From: Bacteroidaceae bacterium
GTDB lineage: Bacteria > Bacteroidota > Bacteroidia > Bacteroidales > Bacteroidaceae
Direction: 5' to 3'
NCBI GenBank assembly: GCA_017557005.1
Contig: JAFZFZ010000020.1
Location: forward strand, 62,001-126,000
DNA length: 64,000 bases
The translations under genes and the position numbers were made by a program. This document shows, piece after piece, positions 1 to 9,967 of the stretch (position 1 is its first letter; every line of letters starts with the position of its first letter). Below the pieces are notes generated by a model. That model made no database searches. It worked only from the letters and a program-made list of their open reading frames with translations, and was not told the origin of the DNA.

Positions 1-3
1 TAA

Positions 4-1197
4 TCACCCTTTTATTGAACTAAAAAAGTCCATGTAACGTTTTGCCTGCAACTCAGGTGAGAACATTGAATGTGCCCTCACGGAAATACCATCTCTATCA
101 AACTTTTGTATATTATCCAGAAACAAATGAATACCCTCTAACAAGCTATCTGAGTTCATTTGCTCGACCAATACACCATTCTCAAATGTCCGAATATGGT
201 CACGCATGCCACCATTAGAAAAAGAGATGACAGGAGTGCCACAACATAGAGACTCAACCATCGTATTCGGCAGATTATCTTCACGACTCGGTAATATAAA
301 AGCATCGGCAGCAGCATAAAGCATAGCCATACGCTGCTCGTCATTAATAGTACCTACAAATTGACAATTATCTATTGACTTAAGTACCTCATTTGCTTCC
401 CCTACGACCAATAAAACACAATCACGATGGAGATTCTTTAATGCATCTTGCAATAAATCAAATCCCTTTCTGCGATTCTCAACACTTTGACTAACAAACA
501 AAAGAATAGGTTTATCCAATGGAAGATTCAAGTCAATCCTTGCATCTTTCTTATCATAAGCCCTAAATACATTAGTGTCAATGCTATTAGGTATAATCGT
601 GTGTGTACGATTAGCAAATGCCTCAGATTCCTCAGAATAGGACTTCATCCATTGACAGAGATTTATCGCCGACAGGTTAGGGTGTTGACAAACATATTTG
701 CTTTTCAATTCTCTGATTTGCTCCTCAAGTTCAGCAAACTGAGTATTGACATCTCTATCACCGCAATAGTGAGCTATTCCCATAAATGGATTCATATCGT
801 GAAGCGTCCAAACGATAGGTTTACTCACATTCCTAAAGAAACGAGTATAATCCAATACACTACCAACCCAATGCAAATTAACTATATCAGTTTCTTGAAT
901 AAGTGGATGCTTAGAGATGTCATATATTGCCTCTGGGAAAGACACGCATTCGTAGCACTCAGACAGTGCTTTATAGTACTTCTTATAATTATTTTGTTTG
1001 TACGGGATAAAGGGGAGATGATCAATGACCTTAGTAAGAATAGGTTTCTTATACTCATACACCTTGGGAGTATTCGATTCCTTATGCAAACATAGCATAG
1101 AGGAGTCTACACCGTTAGACATCAAAGCCTTATGCAGACGCAGTGCGGCAATGCCTGCACCACCACTATCACTAGAACTAACAATAGCAATCTTCAT
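4..1197 (-). CDS. GT4-family glycosyltransferase
   Basis: A 397-residue GT-B fold glycosyltransferase, expected to add a sugar from a nucleotide donor to the lipid-linked repeat unit on the cytoplasmic side of the inner membrane. The N-terminus has the glycine-rich loop SSSDSGGAGIAALRL. The C-terminal half carries the donor-site EX7E motif in EDNLPNTMVESLCCGTPVI followed by SNGGMRDHI, typical of GT4. I start at the ATG at 1197 (MKIAIVSSS) rather than an upstream TTG. This overlaps the preceding pyruvyl transferase by 4 bases (ATGA), so the two are translationally coupled. Acceptor and linkage cannot be read from the sequence. Confidence 0.9.
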   Translation of the reverse strand: MKIAIVSSSDSGGAGIAALRLHKALMSNGVDSSMLCLHKESNTPKVYEYKKPILTKVIDHLPFIPYKQNNYKKYYKALSECYECVSFPEAIYDISKHPLIQETDIVNLHWVGSVLDYTRFFRNVSKPIVWTLHDMNPFMGIAHYCGDRDVNTQFAELEEQIRELKSKYVCQHPNLSAINLCQWMKSYSEESEAFANRTHTIIPNSIDTNVFRAYDKKDARIDLNLPLDKPILLFVSQSVENRRKGFDLLQDALKNLHRDCVLLVVGEANEVLKSIDNCQFVGTINDEQRMAMLYAAADAFILPSREDNLPNTMVESLCCGTPVISFSNGGMRDHIRTFENGVLVEQMNSDSLLEGIHLFLDNIQKFDRDGISVRAHSMFSPELQAKRYMDFFSSIKG

Positions 1198-2147
1198 ATT
1201 CGGAATTGTTGTTTCCAAAGTTCAATCCTCTCAAACGGAATATTTAGGTTTAAGTTGTATGGACAAGCAATCCAATCCTCCAACTCTTCTATACGATTCT
1301 CATCTAACACAGGAAGACCGAAATCTCGCGCCATCTCCTTTGCTCGATTGTCGATACCGATGATAAATGATCGGACAGACTTCTGAAGTGCTCTAATACC
1401 AGCATGAAGGCGAGTTCCGACATAATCAACATCTCCCGACTCTAAAATGGTATTATATGCAGCAATCTGTGGGCTTATAAATTGAAAACGATCCGCATAA
1501 CCCAGTTCCTCAATGTATGGGATATCACCCGTTCCTTGAGGAAACAAATATACGGTATCATAATTACGCAAACAGATATCAAGCAGTTTGATATCTCGCT
1601 CTTTATTTCGATTATAATCGGTCAATGTTACGACTACACTATTCTTCTTCTCTTTAGGTATTCGCTTCACAACATCATCTGTAATGCGCCATAATGTAGG
1701 GCAGCCTGTATTGATACTATCAATCCCTATTGTTGCCAACTTGTTTTTAGTGTACTCATCTCGTACAGAATGGATATATTGTTTCGACAATATCCTATCA
1801 AAAGCCCATCGAGTGTACCGGGTCACAGGCTGCTCCTCATATTGCCACCAACCACATCCCAACAAAACGATGTCAGATAACATAATAATGTTATGCAATG
1901 ATAAATCCCACTGACGATATTTACGAATATCACTATTCAAGATATTAGTCCCTCCCACAAACGAGATACTGCTCATCGCATTGTAATGTCGTGCATTTGT
2001 TTTTATATCCTCTATAGGAAGAGACAAAACAAAACTATCAGAGAATAGATCCATTACCTCCGTCCTCACCGCATCCATTATAATCTGGTTACCAATATTA
2101 TATGATGCAATGCTTGTATCAAATACTGATATTACACTATTTTTCAT
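1194..2147 (-). CDS. Polysaccharide pyruvyl transferase family protein
   Basis: 317 residues matching the polysaccharide pyruvyl transferase fold (CsaB/WcaK type), which transfers pyruvate from phosphoenolpyruvate to a sugar hydroxyl pair as a ketal. Visible marks are the N-terminal DTSIASYNIGNQIIMDA, the FVGGTNIL segment, and the C-terminal GTRLHAGIRALQ with the conserved histidine. It lies between an acyltransferase and a GT4 gene, so it probably decorates a surface polysaccharide with an acidic pyruvyl group. Some family members act as glycosyl-type enzymes, so the exact reaction is inferred. Its stop overlaps the next gene start. Confidence 0.85.
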   Translation of the reverse strand: MKNSVISVFDTSIASYNIGNQIIMDAVRTEVMDLFSDSFVLSLPIEDIKTNARHYNAMSSISFVGGTNILNSDIRKYRQWDLSLHNIIMLSDIVLLGCGWWQYEEQPVTRYTRWAFDRILSKQYIHSVRDEYTKNKLATIGIDSINTGCPTLWRITDDVVKRIPKEKKNSVVVTLTDYNRNKERDIKLLDICLRNYDTVYLFPQGTGDIPYIEELGYADRFQFISPQIAAYNTILESGDVDYVGTRLHAGIRALQKSVRSFIIGIDNRAKEMARDFGLPVLDENRIEELEDWIACPYNLNLNIPFERIELWKQQFRI

Positions 2148-2150
2148 AAA

Positions 2151-3140
2151 TTAATTCCCTACAATAAATTTCAATCGACTCTTACTAACAACTATTGTTA
2201 ACAGCCATGCTAATCCTCCCATAACAATAAAATTCAGGAAAAGTACGAGCCATGGGTTTGAATCTTTGAAATATGTATAAATAATATATATTAAAGGAGA
2301 ATGAAACAAATAGATACCATAACTATTATCGCTCAAACTCTTCATCAAACGATTGGTAGAAGCTGGCAATAACAAATATGAAGATACCACAAATACTAAG
2401 ATAAAAAACACTCTTATACTCTCAATACAAATTGCACCACCTAATGAGGCAAGCCAACACAACAATATGCCGACTTTAGGGGGGGGTAGCACAATTATCC
2501 GATTGATTAACAATACATTAAAAATAATTCCGCCATAAAAGTAGACCATATAATTTGCAATAGAAGACAGACAAAACCAAGATGGGGAATAAGGTGCCAC
2601 GTAATGCAAAATGAAAAATATAAACAAGAGAGCTACATGAAAACTCGTATGCCAAGAACTTCTAATATAATGCTTAAAAAACAACTCACACAAAAATGCT
2701 ACCGCAAAAACGCCAAATAATGTGGGTAGATACCAAAGGTGCCCTAAATGACCAGAGAATAATGTTTGATACAAAATAACAAACTTTAAGTCGGATATAT
2801 TTGCATATCCAGGAGCATGCACCAACCATTTTATAGGGTTCATCCACAGTAGTGCTATACAGAAATAGGGGACTATCAAACGGAAAAACTTTGAACGGAA
2901 GAATTTACTAAATGAAAGTTCCTTCTTGCTGTTGACGGAATGATAGAATAGGAAGCCTGAGATAAAAAAGAATATAGGCATCTGAACAGGATTAATCAGA
3001 TAGTGTTTGATTGATTCAAACAAGGGCATAGAGACCTCACTATAATACAGTCCCCAAGAAGGATCATATAATATTATGCTATGTCCTATTACAACGAGTA
3101 ATATAGCAATAGCCCTAAGATTTACAATGCGAATATCCAT
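2151..3140 (-). CDS. Acyltransferase 3 family membrane protein
   Basis: About 330 residues with some ten hydrophobic segments. The N-terminal RIVNLRAIAILLVVIGHSI matches the acyltransferase 3 (OafA/WecH-like) signature, in which the histidine of the first helix takes part in catalysis; a second mark is FFFISGFLFYHS. These enzymes O-acetylate (or succinylate) sugars of exported polysaccharides at the inner membrane. The start is the ATG at 3140; the longer reading frame begins at a TTG. It sits 7 bases after the flippase stop, in one operon. Confidence 0.88.
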   Translation of the reverse strand: MDIRIVNLRAIAILLVVIGHSIILYDPSWGLYYSEVSMPLFESIKHYLINPVQMPIFFFISGFLFYHSVNSKKELSFSKFFRSKFFRLIVPYFCIALLWMNPIKWLVHAPGYANISDLKFVILYQTLFSGHLGHLWYLPTLFGVFAVAFLCELFFKHYIRSSWHTSFHVALLFIFFILHYVAPYSPSWFCLSSIANYMVYFYGGIIFNVLLINRIIVLPPPKVGILLCWLASLGGAICIESIRVFFILVFVVSSYLLLPASTNRLMKSLSDNSYGIYLFHSPLIYIIYTYFKDSNPWLVLFLNFIVMGGLAWLLTIVVSKSRLKFIVGN

Positions 3141-3147
3141 AACCCCG

Positions 3148-4683
3148 TCATCTACAAACAATACTACGTACTTTAGAATAAACTAATTTACGTTCACCTA
3201 TATTCAAGCCCAAGATATATATTCCAATCACTATTAAAATTACAGATATCGAACATACTGAAAGGAATTCAATTACCTTGTTAGGGTATGTTATATTCAA
3301 CATCATCAGATTCACAAATACGGGAATTGCTACAATAGCTACAGAACGCAAGACAGTATCACATACCCATTTCCCAATAGAGAAAGACGAGATTTTCTGT
3401 TTGCATAAAATCAATCTTGCAACAATAAGCATTACACATACTATCATCCTTACAACAATTACGTTATAAGGTGGGAAGCCTAGATATAAAAGTATCCAGC
3501 TGCCGATGAAGTTTATACTAAATATAGAGGAAACTATTATCTGATAACGACGGATATTGGTATCGCTGCCAATCAACATCCATAAAGGTCCAGACAAAGC
3601 TTCAAAATAAATACATAATACTGTAAGGACACAGAATTGAACACTATACTCAGGATAATCACCTAACCATAGAGAAAGAAAAGTATCAGCTTGAAAAATA
3701 ATCGGGATAAGAAATATCAACACCAAGAAACTTGAATATCGAGATGCACGATATATCAACTGGTTTAGATTCTGAGTATCACCAGCAACATAATATTTAG
3801 TTATCTGAGGATTAAAAGCAACCTGAAAGTTTGAAACAAACTGACTGACAATATTTGTTATCGTATTACTAATACCCATAGCGGCATTAACAGCAACACC
3901 CACGAAAACATTTATGAGCATAGTTACGCCTTGATTCGTAAGCACAACCATTCCCTGTCCTGCAAGGCTCCATCCCATATAACCAAACATTCCTCTAAGG
4001 CCCGACCTTTCTTTGGGTGTCTTAAAACAATATTGCGGGAATACTCGACGGCAATAGATATAGTATATTACAAAGTTGGCAATACATACAAAAAACAGCA
4101 ACAGCCCATAAATAATTAGTTTGTCACCGACAATCCACTTTACCGCAAAAACAATCAATAGCTTAAATATGACATCAAAAATGGAGAAATAAGCATAAAC
4201 AGACATCTTCTCATGCGCAACAATAGCAGAGCCATAGGGTGACTGGATAATACCAACAACCGCAGAGAACACAGACAATTGGTATACTACATTTGCTGCG
4301 AACATCCGGTCTGTTGGAATCTTGAGCAACGAATTTACAGCCCATAGTCCTATCGTTTCAGCCAACACCAATACAATTAGAGCTATATAGATGTGGGCTA
4401 ACATCGCCAGGCTAAAGTTCTTGCCTTGTGATACTTCATCCCCATTTGCCAACTCTGCTGTTATATATCGTTTAGTTGCTAACGACAGTCCGTTGTTCAA
4501 GAATGAAAAGAACACGATAACACTGCCGACAACATTGTATATACCATAGTTATCTACACCAAGAGCATTAAAAATCACTCTTGAAGTAAACAAAGATATA
4601 AACAACATCACCAGCATACGCATATACATGTATATGGTATTCTTGGCTATGCGTTTGTTGTTCTCAGAAATAGAAGTGGGCAT
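3148..4683 (-). CDS. Lipopolysaccharide/O-unit flippase (Wzx/MATE-like)
   Basis: 511 residues with 12-14 predicted membrane helices, expected to move undecaprenyl-linked repeat units across the inner membrane. The start SENNKRIAKNTIYMYMRML and the later NAAMGISNTITNIV segment closely parallel the second flippase at 35760-37292, so these are paralogues. A hairpin repeat (GAAGCTAAGCTTC) ends about 10 nt before its ATG. Two flippases suggest two polysaccharide gene sets, one mostly outside the window, with the defence island between them. Confidence 0.9.
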   Translation of the reverse strand: MPTSISENNKRIAKNTIYMYMRMLVMLFISLFTSRVIFNALGVDNYGIYNVVGSVIVFFSFLNNGLSLATKRYITAELANGDEVSQGKNFSLAMLAHIYIALIVLVLAETIGLWAVNSLLKIPTDRMFAANVVYQLSVFSAVVGIIQSPYGSAIVAHEKMSVYAYFSIFDVIFKLLIVFAVKWIVGDKLIIYGLLLFFVCIANFVIYYIYCRRVFPQYCFKTPKERSGLRGMFGYMGWSLAGQGMVVLTNQGVTMLINVFVGVAVNAAMGISNTITNIVSQFVSNFQVAFNPQITKYYVAGDTQNLNQLIYRASRYSSFLVLIFLIPIIFQADTFLSLWLGDYPEYSVQFCVLTVLCIYFEALSGPLWMLIGSDTNIRRYQIIVSSIFSINFIGSWILLYLGFPPYNVIVVRMIVCVMLIVARLILCKQKISSFSIGKWVCDTVLRSVAIVAIPVFVNLMMLNITYPNKVIEFLSVCSISVILIVIGIYILGLNIGERKLVYSKVRSIVCR

Positions 4684-4770
4684 TATGGTTAAAGAAGCTT
4701 AGCTTCGGTTAAAGTCACAGCGTGACGATTAATGGTTAAGGGTTAACGGTTAAGGGATAATGGACATTAT
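4684..4770. repeat. Short hairpin-linker repeat block
   Basis: Between the flippase and the second acyltransferase. Two hairpins (GAAGCTTAGCTTC and GTCACAGCGTGAC) with GGTTAAA linkers are followed by a run of GGTTAA/GGGTTAA words. Same family as the array at 24341-24810. Confidence 0.8.
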
Positions 4771-5838
4771 TTACAAATTACTACTTTTAACACCAAATAG
4801 GTATTTCGCTAATATCGGACTGGTGCGTAGTATATTGCTTACAATTAGACAAATTCCGATAATCAATAACGAGATGCCGACACCAAAGGTCAACTCTAAA
4901 ATCGCATTATTGCCATTCTCCAACATACGTCCTACCTGTGGCAAGTTGGGCATAAAGAAGAAATGCAGGAGATAGATATCCAGAGTGCGCTTGCCGATAT
5001 ATTGCAAAGCACTACCGACTTTCGTCTCGGAACTAAAGGAGGCGGAATAGGTTCGGAAGGTGTTATACACAATAAGCAAGCCACAAGCACCTACCGCCAA
5101 CTGGGTGATAAGGCTTATCAAAAGCATGAACATGCCACCATCCAGATGGGGATGGATAAATGCTCTTCTCACATAGAAAAGCAGGGCAAACGAAATGATG
5201 GTGATAGCAGCAAAATACTTCTTCTCAAGGATGCGGTTAAATACCTCCTTATACATGGAGCAGATATATCCGAAGGCGAAGAAGGGGAAGTACAAGGACA
5301 CATAGTGTAGGCTCAACACATTGTATACACCTTGAAACGCTGGCACATATTGAGGGACATGTCTCAGCACATAGAGCATTGCATATATCAACACAAGGGC
5401 TACCACCTTACGCGGTCTTGACTCCTTCTTCCCGCCACATTGGTACAGCACGAAATTCGTGGTGTAGAGCAGAAGGAACATCTCGAGCAGGGCTATGGTA
5501 AACCAATAGCCCAACTTATTGGCACTGGTGACAAAGGCCGTGAAGTCAAGCTTCAGGTAGGCATAGGCACAGAGCAGTCCGAAGACGAAGGTGGGCACCA
5601 ACTGCACCATCAACTTCTTCCGGGTCATCGTCCACCATGTCCTTCCCGTCCACTCCACATCGGCCTTATAGCCTATAAAGCCACTGATGAAGAAGAACAG
5701 GGGCATGCGGAACGAGATGAAGATATCATTCACGAACGAGTTCTCGTACATGAAAGAGAACGATATCACATGGGAGAAAACCACCAGGATCATGGTGAAG
5801 CCACGGAGGGCGTCGATGAATTCAATCCTTTTTTTCAT
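4771..5838 (-). CDS. Acyltransferase 3 family membrane protein
   Basis: 355 residues from the ATG at 5838, reading MKKRIEFIDALRGFTMIL; the DALRGF...FSHV segment is the acyltransferase 3 signature. About ten hydrophobic helices follow. It is a second polysaccharide O-acyltransferase of this cluster, not a duplicate of the one at 2151 (different sequence). The open frame continues upstream to 5916, but those 26 codons translate hairpin repeats (GCAGC/GCTGC and GCAACC/GGTTGC units) and are not accepted as protein. A hairpin ends about 11 nt before the ATG. Confidence 0.88.
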   Translation of the reverse strand: MKKRIEFIDALRGFTMILVVFSHVISFSFMYENSFVNDIFISFRMPLFFFISGFIGYKADVEWTGRTWWTMTRKKLMVQLVPTFVFGLLCAYAYLKLDFTAFVTSANKLGYWFTIALLEMFLLLYTTNFVLYQCGGKKESRPRKVVALVLIYAMLYVLRHVPQYVPAFQGVYNVLSLHYVSLYFPFFAFGYICSMYKEVFNRILEKKYFAAITIISFALLFYVRRAFIHPHLDGGMFMLLISLITQLAVGACGLLIVYNTFRTYSASFSSETKVGSALQYIGKRTLDIYLLHFFFMPNLPQVGRMLENGNNAILELTFGVGISLLIIGICLIVSNILRTSPILAKYLFGVKSSNL

Positions 5839-5849
5839 GAGAAAAATAG

Positions 5850-6020
5850 GCAGCGGAGCTGCGGGGAAAGCAACCAATGGTTGCGGTGAAAGTTGCTTTG
5901 CAACGGTGAAAGCCACGGAGTGGCGGTGAAAGTCACTGCGTGACGGTTAAAGCACCTTTGGTGCGGTTAATCGCAATCGTAGATTGCTGGTTAAAGGTTA
6001 ACGTAGAACGGACAACGGGG
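5850..6020. repeat. Hairpin-linker array (about 7 units)
   Basis: Successive perfect hairpins GCAGCGGAGCTGC, GCAACCAATGGTTGC, GTTGCTTTGCAAC, GCCACGGAGTGGC, GTCACTGCGTGAC, GCACCTTTGGTGC and GCAATCGTAGATTGC are joined by GGTGAAA, GGTTAAA or GGTTAAT linkers, then by GGTTAACG words. It sits directly upstream of the acyltransferase start. The rest of the gap to 6075 shows nothing recognisable. Confidence 0.85.
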
Positions 6021-6075
6021 AACATTTAACAAAGACAGTTTCGTAAATCAGGGTTACACTATGAATATTTATTAA

Positions 6076-6843
6076 TTAAGCCGAATGGTCATTAGCCGCA
6101 TTTTCATGATATCCTAACAAAGGTATATGAACTTCCGAGGAGGGGCATTTACCAGATTTAAACTTAGCGACAAAATCTTCTAATGATAGTCCAAACTTGT
6201 CAGATATATAATGCATATGAGGTGTTGAATAATGCTCCTCTTTTGCTAATCCTTTTTTAGTAGCATAAAAGCAATGCCAACTATCACCTTTCACAAAGAC
6301 TCTTGCTATTAACCGATTAGACTGGTGTATTAATGTTTTCATTTCATTTTCGGTCCAGTCTGTTTCACCACAATACTCCACATCACCATCTGTATGCTCC
6401 TCTATTAAAATTGGATATCCTTCCTTTCCTTGATTAGCTATGAGTTCTTCATGATAAAGATTGAGTTTATATCCCATTCTTCCAGCATCAAGAAATAACA
6501 AGCCATACTGTTCGGGAGTTAGTGAGGTGCCTTTAAGCAGACGTACTTGTTCTTTTTTTGACAAATCTTTTGAAAGCAAATCCTTATAGACATGTGGTAG
6601 AGTAGTCTGGGCACATAAACCATCCACATAATGCAAAGACTCTACACGAGCAAATTCTTTAGCTTGCGCATCACATAGTAAATCATCATCAGGAAAACTA
6701 TGTTGTAAATATCTTTTAGACATGTCATATATGTACAAAAATGATGTACATCTGAGATAATCCAAAGGATTTAAACCAATCTCATCTGTTTCTTGAAAAA
6801 TAGTATAGGAAATATTCTCTTTTTTAATCTTTGCAATTTTCAT
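6076..6843 (-). CDS. Unknown protein in GHKL/DUF4145 operon
   Basis: 255 residues, no family recognised. It is soluble, with no signal or membrane segment. Visible marks are a central acidic/glycine segment EEHTDGDVEYCGETDW, a compact block GDSWHCFYATKKGLAKEEHY, and a histidine-rich STPHMHYISDKFG near residue 210. It is the last gene of a three-gene set (9967 to 6076) after the GHKL ATPase-nuclease, 91 bp downstream. The context suggests an accessory or effector subunit of a defence system; that is inference only. Confidence 0.7.
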   Translation of the reverse strand: MKIAKIKKENISYTIFQETDEIGLNPLDYLRCTSFLYIYDMSKRYLQHSFPDDDLLCDAQAKEFARVESLHYVDGLCAQTTLPHVYKDLLSKDLSKKEQVRLLKGTSLTPEQYGLLFLDAGRMGYKLNLYHEELIANQGKEGYPILIEEHTDGDVEYCGETDWTENEMKTLIHQSNRLIARVFVKGDSWHCFYATKKGLAKEEHYSTPHMHYISDKFGLSLEDFVAKFKSGKCPSSEVHIPLLGYHENAANDHSA

Positions 6844-6934
6844 AATCCAAGATGCTTCTTTGAATTCGAGCCTAAGTTAAAAATATTCTTCCTCAAACTA
6901 CTCCAAGAATGACATACCCATAAGTTCTTCTTAA

Positions 6935-8998
6935 TTATATCTTTTTAGATTCATATAATCTAGGAATTCTATTAGGAATCATCAATTCTGAATAATCCTT
7001 TTGGAATACATCATAAACGTCTTTATATCTCACATCTAAACTATTATTCAGATAGCTTAAATGCATTCTATTTGTATTTATCAACTCGGACCATTCCATT
7101 ACATAAATCTGAATATCAGAATTATTATCTGCTATCTTCTTATATAGAAATGGAACGGATTTATTAAGACCATTGCTGTTAATTAACGAACGGCCATAGT
7201 CTGTAATTTTAGATGAAATTAGAAGGATCTTATATGTCACCAAATGTTTAGGAAATTCGGACTTCGAGGCTATTTCAAATCCATATCTACCCACCTGGTT
7301 CAGTTCCTTCTCGTTGATAGCACAATTAGGAGCTTTCAATTCTACAATCATCACTTCTCTTCTTCCATTACCCAACTTCTTTTCATTATAGAAAAAGAGG
7401 TCTGTTATGCTTTTACTTTTTTTACCAAGACCTTCTATAGAGTTCCCATCTTTTTTTGTTGGCTTATAGTTAAGATATTTGTCACGCAACTGCTCTAGGT
7501 TATTAGAAAGATTCTTATCCGACCAAAGAACTGGAGTACCCAAATATTCCTCTCCAAATATCCATAAATTCTTTTCTACTATCTTGTGAAGTTGTTTACG
7601 TTCTAATATATACTGAGATATATCACCATAAGTGAGTTCATATAGAAAATTTATAAATTGTTCCCTTTCTGCCACATCAGAAGAGAATCGTACAATCTCC
7701 TCCATATCAGTCTGACGGAGTAACTCTATTAGTTTATCCTGACCTACTTTACTTAAATTCAAAACCTCACTAAAAAGATACGCTAAATCACCATTTTCTA
7801 TTGCTTTGCGCAATAAGAGATATATAATCTTCCTAGTTTTATTATCCGTTGAAAGCAACTTCAGTTCATCTTCAAACAAATACGCGCTTCTTTCAAATAT
7901 CTGCTCAGAATATAACTTCTTTTTACGTTCGTCAAGTGAATAAGGATAGTATTTATCTGCTCCTAACTTTTCAAGAAAGGTCTTATACTTGACATCTCCC
8001 TCCTTAAATTGCTCATCTATAGTATCCCTAATCAATTTAGAGAAGGCCCCCCATTCATTATGTCCAAAAGTTTCAATAGAAAAATCTGCATACAACTCAG
8101 GAGTTATTATATCGGACTCAACAACAACAAATTGAGCGCCCATCACCTCAGGTGCATACCATATAGAATTGTATACGAACTCTGCTATTATAGTTTTAAT
8201 TCCAATTGCAGGTTGCAAGAAAATGCGTACTCGTTTATCAGACAAGTTCAAAGGATAAAACAAGAAACTAACTTTGTGTTCTTCTCCCAAAGCATCAGTA
8301 TAGTTTACCTCTTTATATTTCTTCTTGCCATTCAAGAAGAAATTTTCCATTTTTAGCTCTTTACCGTTAATGAAAAAACGAACATTCTCATTAAACACAT
8401 AAAAAGGATAATGTTCAAAGATTGCTTGAGTGAAATATTCTTCTCTAAATTCCGAACTTAACTTGTTTTTCCGAGGGCATTCTTGCTCGTTATTATATAA
8501 GTCCGATAAAGTCACCTTATACTCCGATGAAGATTTATCATCCACCTCAGATGATGACACTTCAAGTTCTATATCATTGATGTTACCATGTGCAAAATCT
8601 TTTACATTAAAAGTGACGCTAGTTTTAATATTCTTTTTCTGTTCTGAATCAAATGCTGTTGTTTCAATATGCATTGTTCGACCAATCAAAAGCCCTGCAA
8701 ATCGCCCCGTTCCATTTCCACCTTCAGGAGACTCTGTAGCAATTTCCATTATACGATTAGCAAATTGAGACTCAGATACCCCCTCACCATCATCAGCAAT
8801 TATGATTTTATCAATCTTACGATAACTCAAAGATTCTTCCTCCCCAAAAGGAATAAAATCAATATATATACGCTTTGCCTTCGCTTTAATTGAATTATTT
8901 ATTAATTCCTTCAAAGCATAAAAGGTGTTTCGTTTACTTGGCAACACATCACCCACAAGACGGGCATTAGTTGTCATTTTCATTTTTCTTACTGCCAT
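6935..8998 (-). CDS. GHKL ATPase with C-terminal PD-(D/E)XK nuclease-like domain
   Basis: 687 residues. The N-terminal GHKL (Hsp90/MutL/MORC-type) ATPase fold shows the N-box ELINNSIKAKAK (E31, N35), the G1 motif ADDGEG (68-73) and the G2 loop GGNGTGRFAG (93-102). Near the C-terminus ITDLFF (D533), then IVELKAP (E553, K555), fits a PD-(D/E)XK nuclease core. This architecture resembles the prokaryotic MORC-like (paraMORC) ATPases associated with restriction systems. It is preceded by a DUF4145 gene (75-bp gap) and followed by an unknown gene. A role in foreign-DNA restriction is inferred. Codon 6 or 8 could also be the start. Confidence 0.8.
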   Translation of the reverse strand: MAVRKMKMTTNARLVGDVLPSKRNTFYALKELINNSIKAKAKRIYIDFIPFGEEESLSYRKIDKIIIADDGEGVSESQFANRIMEIATESPEGGNGTGRFAGLLIGRTMHIETTAFDSEQKKNIKTSVTFNVKDFAHGNINDIELEVSSSEVDDKSSSEYKVTLSDLYNNEQECPRKNKLSSEFREEYFTQAIFEHYPFYVFNENVRFFINGKELKMENFFLNGKKKYKEVNYTDALGEEHKVSFLFYPLNLSDKRVRIFLQPAIGIKTIIAEFVYNSIWYAPEVMGAQFVVVESDIITPELYADFSIETFGHNEWGAFSKLIRDTIDEQFKEGDVKYKTFLEKLGADKYYPYSLDERKKKLYSEQIFERSAYLFEDELKLLSTDNKTRKIIYLLLRKAIENGDLAYLFSEVLNLSKVGQDKLIELLRQTDMEEIVRFSSDVAEREQFINFLYELTYGDISQYILERKQLHKIVEKNLWIFGEEYLGTPVLWSDKNLSNNLEQLRDKYLNYKPTKKDGNSIEGLGKKSKSITDLFFYNEKKLGNGRREVMIVELKAPNCAINEKELNQVGRYGFEIASKSEFPKHLVTYKILLISSKITDYGRSLINSNGLNKSVPFLYKKIADNNSDIQIYVMEWSELINTNRMHLSYLNNSLDVRYKDVYDVFQKDYSELMIPNRIPRLYESKKI

Positions 8999-9073
8999 AA
9001 TAACATTATACTATATATTGCCTATAACAACTTGATAAATAGACTTCCTCTAAACGCCACGTACGAATCCATC

Positions 9074-9967
9074 CTATACATCCGCATTTATCTTCTCAAT
9101 CTTATATTGCTGACTCCGGCCTTCTGTAGGCGCCTTACATAAAGAGAGTTTTTCATATTTACCCTCAGAAATTAAAGTTTGTAACTCTTGTTCAAACTTC
9201 CTCATGTCGTCCTTTATCAAACGACGATTTTCAGGCAAAAGATTCTTCAAGATATCTATTTCCCCTACACTACGTTCTGAAAGTCCTGCATCAAGTAACG
9301 CAATAAATTCGGAAATGCTATTTATAGGACATTCCAATTTTTCCCTTACCTTCTTTTCCCAAATATAAAGATTTGTCAGTATACCATTGATTATATCCAA
9401 AACCAGAAGAACTGCATCTTTCTGGGGTTCTTTCATTTCATGAATAGAATCATTCCCTATAAAACGTATAGAATGAAGCCTATCACGATCGGATTTGGTA
9501 ATAATTCCAACCCTATTCAAACTATTGATTTTGGTTTCTAAATTCTTTGCGTTTATACTTTTATCAATACATATCGCCTCAATTATTGCCCTAAAGCCTG
9601 CTGCAGCAAGTCGATAACACTTATTATTAATTGCAGTAACTGTCTCTCGATATATATGGTATATATGAGTAGGAAAGTTCCAGGAAAATTCTATTGGATT
9701 TATCGTTGCTTCTTGTACAGGATAACTGACATGCTGCTCATACATTGTCAATTCGCCATTTTCATCGTAGTCAACATAAGACTCATCCCATTGCTCTAAA
9801 TCAAAAGAAAGATGATCACAACCACAACACTTAACTAAACGATAAATATTCCTCCACCAATAATCTTCTGAGTCTGAATGTTCTGCATCTTCTGCCAATA
9901 CTACATGCTTAGTCTTATGGTTACATATACTACAATAGCATTTGATATATTTTTTACTTTCAGCCAT
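9074..9967 (-). CDS. DUF4145 domain protein with N-terminal zinc-ribbon-like motif
   Basis: 297 residues. The N-terminus has a CYCSIC pair and a later KCCGC pair, looking like a zinc ribbon. The middle block YRLAAAGFRAIIEAICID, followed by GNDSIHEM, is the helical DUF4145 signature (HEPN-like in shape). DUF4145 proteins often occur in restriction and other defence loci. It is the first gene of the operon with the GHKL ATPase-nuclease, so a sensing or effector role is inferred. Confidence 0.78.
   Translation of the reverse strand: MAESKKYIKCYCSICNHKTKHVVLAEDAEHSDSEDYWWRNIYRLVKCCGCDHLSFDLEQWDESYVDYDENGELTMYEQHVSYPVQEATINPIEFSWNFPTHIYHIYRETVTAINNKCYRLAAAGFRAIIEAICIDKSINAKNLETKINSLNRVGIITKSDRDRLHSIRFIGNDSIHEMKEPQKDAVLLVLDIINGILTNLYIWEKKVREKLECPINSISEFIALLDAGLSERSVGEIDILKNLLPENRRLIKDDMRKFEQELQTLISEGKYEKLSLCKAPTEGRSQQYKIEKINADV

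Noticed and set aside
5839-5916. N-terminal extension of the acyltransferase
   Set aside because: These codons translate hairpin repeats, and the family signature starts right after the ATG at 5838.
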